Source of the DNA: Dendrobium chrysotoxum | Taxonomy: Eukaryota > Streptophyta > Magnoliopsida > Asparagales > Orchidaceae | DNA length: 64,000 bases | Direction of reading: 5' to 3' | Assembly: GCA_019925795.1 (NCBI GenBank) | Contig: CM034303.1 | Coordinates: 4,712,001 to 4,776,000 of the forward strand | Shown: one piece after another, positions 59,220 to 64,000 of the stretch | Layout of the letters: the number at the start of each line of letters is the position of its first letter | Numbering within the stretch: the stretch's first letter is position 1 | Program-made: the position numbers and the translations under genes | The notes under the pieces: generated by a model | What the model saw: only the letters and a program-made list of their open reading frames with translations | What the model was told of the DNA's origin: nothing | Database searches by the model: none

Positions 59220-60255
59220 AATCCAAATTATCACTTACATGCCCATCTCATGTCATCAGAATTCTTTTTCAAAAAGCAGGTCTATGAGGATCCTCTCGAG
59301 AGGAATGGCCTTTGAGATATCTTGCAGGAACTCTTCTGGAGGATGTCTCATCATTTCCTCTTAAGAAATTCTTTCAACATTCTCAGTAACTTGCCTCTAC
59401 TTTGTCTGTCGATCACTCTTAAATTTGTCTTGGGTGATTGTATTTGTGCAACATCTTATAGTTGCTTGGCCTGACTAATTCATTCTCCTTTTAGGAGGGG
59501 GGATGAAACTGAGAAGGCTTGCATTAGACATTGTTTGTCAGTTGATGTTAAGCTATGATGATGATGTGTGTCGATGGTAGTTGATAGACGGTGTTTGGCT
59601 ATGGTGACATTGGGCATTGGAGTTGGTTAACGACTTATATCTGATGATTATGATAGTGGGCATTGATGTTGGTCAACTATTAGTGTTGGGTGGTGGTTAT
59701 TCTTCCCAGTCTTTAATCTCTCATCATATACGAAAAACGGTCAAGTCAAATTGCTCGATTATCTCCAAACAAATAACAAACGATCGATTTCTAATGTTTG
59801 TCAACCATTACATTCAATGCTCATCTTCCCAATCACTAGGTTTTCGACCAAGCTGATCGGTTGTTATCTTCGGATGATAACTCATTCATATTAAGACTCC
59901 TATTTTCGTAATTCATGTCTAGTACATTGTATTAATGCCTTCTCTAGTTATTGGGAAGGATGTCATTTATAATATTACACTAGTGAAATTATTTTAGCTA
60001 TGATATGCCTTATGAATTTTAACATTCTTAAATATTTCTTATAGAAAATATTGTGCCTGTTATGAGCTATTTTTAATTTATCTGTGTGCTTACAATCAAA
60101 ATGAGTGTCTTGATGAGAGGAATTTAATGCACCTAAGATTAATCAATTATGAGTTCATTGAAGTACTTAAATATTAAAAGAATAGTCTATAATTGAGAGA
60201 ATCAAGATTGGTTGTCTAATGTAGTATTTTGGAGATTTTGATTAAAATTATCAAA
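59220..60255. other. Gene-free stretch
   Basis: It contains imperfect GATGATGATGTG- and GGTGACATTGGGC-type local repeats (59530-59700). 59918-59985 (ACATTGTATTAATGCCTTCT...ATGTCATTTATAAT) resembles 61517-61570, so a diverged direct repeat may bound the minisatellite region. No gene. Confidence 0.4.
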
Positions 60256-60500
60256 ATGACATTCTAGAAAACTATAAATATGCCATATTCTTCACATGAA
60301 AGGAGGCTTGGAGCTTGGATCTTGACCAGAAATTGAAGAGAGCTTGTGAATTTCAAGAACCCTAGAGCTCCACATATTGATGAGCACTGCCACCGATCAC
60401 TCTCACATGAGTTTCATCGCCTGACCACTATTGTCTAACCAGTATTATCCAACTAAGATCTCTCAACCACTATAGCCCGACTATCGTCGTTAGACTACCA
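60255..60500 (+). repeat. Minisatellite-bearing repeat, copy 3 (degenerate)
   Basis: ACTATAAATATGCC then ATTCTTCACA followed by an AG-rich leader and CACCGATCACTC...CTGACCACTATTGTC units resembles copy 2 at 52325-52500. It leads directly into the 91-bp array. Confidence 0.4.
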
Positions 60501-61340
60501 TCTCCCAACAATGTCATTGCTAGCAATGTCAACGTACGCCATCGCATATAAGAGTGATAAACATCGTTGACTCAAAAATATTGATACTCATCGACTTTGT
60601 TGCCCGCTATTGCCGACAACATTGGAACAAGTCATTGCTTATATGGCCGATGCACGTTGTCGACACCAATAACATCGATGCGAGCAATTGCTTATAATGG
60701 TAGTGCAAGCCATCAACACCAATGTCAATGCCCACTAACTTAGTCAACTGTTATCTTCACAAATGTTAATATACGTCATCACCTATAAGGCTGGTGCATC
60801 TTGTTGACACAAACACTAACACTATATGACTTAGTTGTTCACTATAATTAACAATGTTAACACACACTATTGCATATAAGATTGATACATGTAGTCGTCA
60901 CACATTGACATGAACGCTGACGCACACTAACTTCATTGTTCATCATCACATATAAAGTTGTTGTATGCCATCAAACATCAACTCCCACTTAGTTTGTGGC
61001 GTAGCCTCAGCAACGACCTCGACAAATATCGTTGCCTATAAGATCGATGCACTTTGTTAACACATACATCGATGCCCTTTAACTTCATTGATTGTCATTG
61101 CAACGAACGTTGACATACGCCATTGCCTATAAAACCAACCCACACCGTCAATTCCAACATTTATGACCCACTGACTACGTTGTTTGTTGTCACAAAAAAT
61201 GTCGATATAGGTCATTGCCTATAAGACTAATGCACACTATAGACTCCAACATTGATGTTCGTCAATTTTGTTGCTCGTTATTGCTAACAATACTAACGCA
61301 CATCATCACCAATAAAGCTGATGCACGCTGTCAACACTAA
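60500..61340 (+). repeat. ~91-bp degenerate minisatellite, 9-10 copies
   Basis: A core of the form ATTGCCTATAAGACTGATGC recurs at about 60545, 60639, 60691, 60781, 60873, 60949, 61035, 61126, 61218 and 61309; most spacings are 86-94 bp (one 52 and one 76). Each core is followed by GTCAACAC-like and CACTAACTTCGTTG-like blocks. Units are strongly diverged. No coding frame. Confidence 0.8.
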
Positions 61341-62490
61341 TTGCGACTCTAGATATCAACACCAAGATTTATATCAGACTTCTTAGTCTCTAGTCTCATC
61401 TCCTCAAAAGAGAACATCCGAATAGACTATAAATGATCTATTTTAGACAAATCTAATGCCTCAATTGTCTTCCAACTTCCACCATAGAATCAACCATTCG
61501 TCGCTCATGTCAACTACATCATATTAACATCTTCTCTAATTATAAAGAATGACATCATTTATAATCTATGACATAAAATAATGAATTCATTTCAACTGGG
61601 TCATGTCCTATGTTTTTCCTCATTTCTAGATTTCTACGTAAAAAATCCTTTCTCGTATGAACCGTTCTCCTTAACTTATATGTGTGTCATGAATTTTCGA
61701 GTGCGCAGTGGCCCTTAACATCCAATTTTTGACTACTTGTGTTCTTTTTATTATTTTTTATTTTTTTAATGAGTGTTTTTTTCATCCTCTTCCAAGTATA
61801 TATAATTTGGGAATATATTTTTTGACATATTTATATACATATTTTATTTATTTTTTCTTTTTTTTCTATCAAACATTAAAACATACGATTTACTATCATA
61901 ATAATCCAAAGATTTTATAACCTCGCTTGTGGAGACGATTTTAAAGGTTCGCTTATGGAAAACAGACCGACCCCATCTCCACCGTTAACGCAGTACCTGA
62001 CGAAGGATCCACCGTCAATTAAATAATTTAATGATCTTTTTTATTTTTCTGATATGCTTTATTTTTTTTTAGTATTTTTATGATATTTATTTTTTCATAT
62101 CTTTTGTATAAAAATTAGTTTTTAAAATTAATTAATAATCTAAAATATATTATAATTATTTCTTTTTCATTCAAGTTTAAGATTTAATAAATTTAAATAT
62201 ATATTTTTTGCTAAAATTAAATAAAGTTATTTAAATTTTTTATTATTATATAGAGTTACTTTGATTTTTCATATAAATTTAAAAGAAATAAAGATAATTA
62301 GTATAAAATATATAATAAAAAGATAAAATATTTATATAATTAATCGAATAAATATTTTAAAATTTTGAGTATGTATTTAATTTTAAGTTGCTTCTGATAA
62401 AAATTTGATAATTTTTTTTTTTAATTTTACCTTTTTCGATTCAAAGAAATGACTCATAAGGCTCTAAACAAGTTGAGCCAAGTTTGAAGC
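61341..62490. other. Gene-free AT-rich stretch
   Basis: The T-rich frame at 61708-61920 is a low-complexity artefact. No gene, RNA gene or clear repeat seen. Confidence 0.5.
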
Positions 62491-62491
62491 T

Positions 62492-62585
62492 TCGTTTGAG
62501 ATGGCTTTCTTACTGCTTCTTAAAGCAATTTTTTAGTACATAAATTTTAATTTTTGTATTAAAAAGCTGTTTTAAGAATAATCTG
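62492..62585. mobile_element. Foldback MITE family copy 2, truncated
   Basis: GCTTCGTTTGAGATGGCTTT followed by CTTACTGCTTCTTAAAGCAA and GTATTAAAAAGCTGTTTTAAGAA matches the element at 56494 but lacks the closing half of its terminal repeat. Confidence 0.65.
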
Positions 62586-62945
62586 AGTCATACATGACTT
62601 GAGCTTTATTCCATGAGTTCAAGCCAGCTTTTTTAGAGAAAAAAAATTTATAATTGAAGTAATTATTATAATTAAATAATAAAAATAAGAAATTAAAAAA
62701 TAAAGAATAACTTAATATAAAAAATAAAATAAAATTTTAAATGTTTTTAATAACTTTGTATTTAAAATATTGAATATTAATATATTTTGAGTATATTTTA
62801 TATTAATATTTTAAAAGAGCCGGCTAGTGAGCAGTAAGTGTTGGCAGCCTCCCTCAAATTTGACTCATCGAGTTTGACTCATAAATTATTCGAGTCGAGT
62901 TCAAACTGACTCATCCTGACTCACTAGCATCGCTTGACTCATTTA
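62586..62945 (+). repeat. Dispersed repeat, copy 4, next to NADP-ME promoter
   Basis: It shares ACTTGAGCTTTATTCCATGA, the AT-rich middle and the end GCTTGACTCATTTACA with the copy at 52878. It ends about 40 bp upstream of the TATA box of the malic enzyme gene. Confidence 0.6.
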
Positions 62946-62985
62946 CAGTACAAAACTCCGCGAGTAAATCCAACGCACTCGCAAC

Positions 62986-62993
62986 TATATAAA
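62986..62993 (+). promoter_or_regulatory. TATA box of NADP-malic enzyme gene
   Basis: TATATAAA in CAACTATATAAACCGTG, 122 bp before the first start codon. A (CT)n-rich leader at 63070-63100 follows, a common feature of plant 5' UTRs. Confidence 0.75.
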
Positions 62994-63114
62994 CCGTGCT
63001 GTTTAAACACGGGGTCTCTCTGTTTCTCCATCTGTCGGAGGCTCAAGCACTCATCCCGCACAGCTCAGCAGTCTCTCTCTCTCTCTCTCTTCCCCCTTTA
63101 TCTCCGAAGGAAGC

Positions 63115-64000
63115 ATGCTGTCGCTGAACAAAAGCTGCATTCTGGTAAAATTATAGTTTTCTCTAACTATCTATATCTATAAATTTGAAACATTATCTGA
63201 AAAATCTGAAGTTTGAATCTTCGCTACGACGTGGCTAAGTTTTAGGGTGCTCGGGAAGGGCTGAAGCTTTATTTTATGAATATTTTTTGTAATGGATAAT
63301 CATAAATAAGTTGAGGGTGTGGCGGAGTCTACTGAGGTGTTTCTGAGCTTCTTTCTTCTTGGATTTGGGGAGCAGAGAATCGGTGGGAGAAGTAGAGAGT
63401 GGCGGTGGCGGCCTAGGGAAGCGGCGGTGGTGGTGCGAAGCTGCGGCGGTGTAGGAGAGGGGAACGGAAGGGGCATTTCGATGGAGAGGTTGACGAAGGA
63501 GCGCAGAGGGGAAGGGGATTCAGTGCTGGATCTAGATCCCAAATCTGGGGTGGCCGGAGGCGTTCAGGACGTCTATGGAGAGGATCAGGCGACGGAGGAG
63601 CACTTCATTACTCCATGGACCGTCTCTGTGGCCAGGTAGGTTGGATCGCACCTTTTAAATAATTTTTTTTTTTTGGGTAGAAAAGATTTTTTTGGGTGGG
63701 GATCTAAGGGCAGGGCCAAAAATTGACTATTTTATGTTTATAATTCTGCTTGCTAACTAGCATTTTTCTTTGTGTAATTTTATTTGATTGCGATGGGCTG
63801 TTGATTTCCACACGGAACTTTTCTTAGCGGGATTATAGTGCTTTAAGTTTCAGACGTTGACTGTCGTTTTTGACCAGCTTTGTGCTGTAGTGGAGAAATA
63901 GATATGCGGGCAATTGAAGGAGAGGTGGACGGATAAGTTCTCCTTCTAGGAGAATTCTCAGAACGGTTTTTTTACTGCTTCTTAAACTTTTTTTTAGTAA
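63115..64000 (+). CDS. NADP-ME: NADP-dependent malic enzyme, exons 1-2 only (continues past window)
   Basis: Oxidative decarboxylation of malate to pyruvate, CO2 and NADPH. Exon 1 is 63115-63144 (MLSLNKSCIL, then GTAAAA). Exon 2 is 63376-63635, after the acceptor GGGGAGCAG, and ends in phase 2 at CCAG|GTAGGT. The joined product starts with a basic, acid-poor stretch (RIGGRSREWRWRPREAAVVV) like a plastid transit peptide, then the NADP-ME N-terminus: ERRGEGDSVLDLDPKSGVAG, DVYGEDQATEEHF and TPWTVSVA, with the split codon expected to give the S of VASGYTLLR. The catalytic core lies beyond the window. An in-frame Met at 63481 (MERLTKERRGEGD) sits where cytosolic isoforms start. High confidence in the family, moderate in the exon 1 splice. 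Confidence 0.85.
63961..64000. mobile_element. Foldback MITE family copy 3 (start only, in NADP-ME intron 2)
   Basis: GAACGGTTTTTTTACTGCTTCTTAAAC followed by a T-run and AGTAA matches the inner part of the 56494 and 62492 copies; the rest is outside the window. Confidence 0.5.

Noticed and set aside
61708..61920. 70-codon hydrophobic frame (possible membrane peptide)
   Set aside because: T-rich low-complexity DNA gives Phe/Tyr/Ile-rich translation by chance; no start or homology evidence.

Overview
The window looks like a transposon-rich piece of a flowering-plant nuclear genome, most likely a monocot. It has long AT-rich intergenic DNA, nested LTR retrotransposons, several MITEs, and a few split nuclear genes with GT-AG introns. 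The monocot call rests on residue patterns in the anthranilate synthase and malic enzyme genes as I remember those families, so it is moderate only.

Layout. (1) 1-26344: one old Ty3/gypsy element of the Tat type (gag, protease, RT, RNase H, a second archaeal-type RNase H, integrase). Its LTR-like blocks are very long (about 6.4 kb), and its 3' untranslated region is full of tandem arrays. Coding is broken by stops and frameshifts. It sits against (2) 26345-28926, a decayed Mutator-like transposase, followed by an unidentified minus-strand reading frame (29365-30051). (3) 30639-32361: an isolated Ty1/copia LTR plus primer-binding site, carrying many copies of a palindrome of the type ATCGTCCTGGACGAT. 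(4) 33929-40463: a complete but dead Ty1/copia element on the minus strand, with 477/467-bp LTRs and a matching AATCC target duplication.

(5) 42615-51095 (minus): an apparently intact 11-exon gene for the anthranilate synthase alpha subunit. All splice phases close to 598 codons, and it has a plastid transit peptide and a TATA box. Its introns hold a LINE remnant, a duplicated segment and a G-rich minisatellite. (6) 53412-54452 (plus): an intronless 346-aa 3-hydroxyisobutyrate dehydrogenase-like gene. (7) 54.9-62.9 kb: intergenic DNA with at least four MITEs (three with clear target duplications), a ~91-bp minisatellite and a dispersed repeat that also abuts two promoters. (8) 63115-64000 (plus): promoter and first two exons of an NADP-malic enzyme, running off the window.

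The three host genes belong to separate pathways (tryptophan synthesis in the plastid, a beta-hydroxyacid dehydrogenase, malate decarboxylation), and nothing suggests that they form a cluster. I found no sign of a new multi-gene system. The less ordinary material is in the repeats: giant LTRs, LTR palindrome arrays, and a variable minisatellite-bearing family seen three times. All intron/exon calls, identities and ages were read by eye and were not computed.
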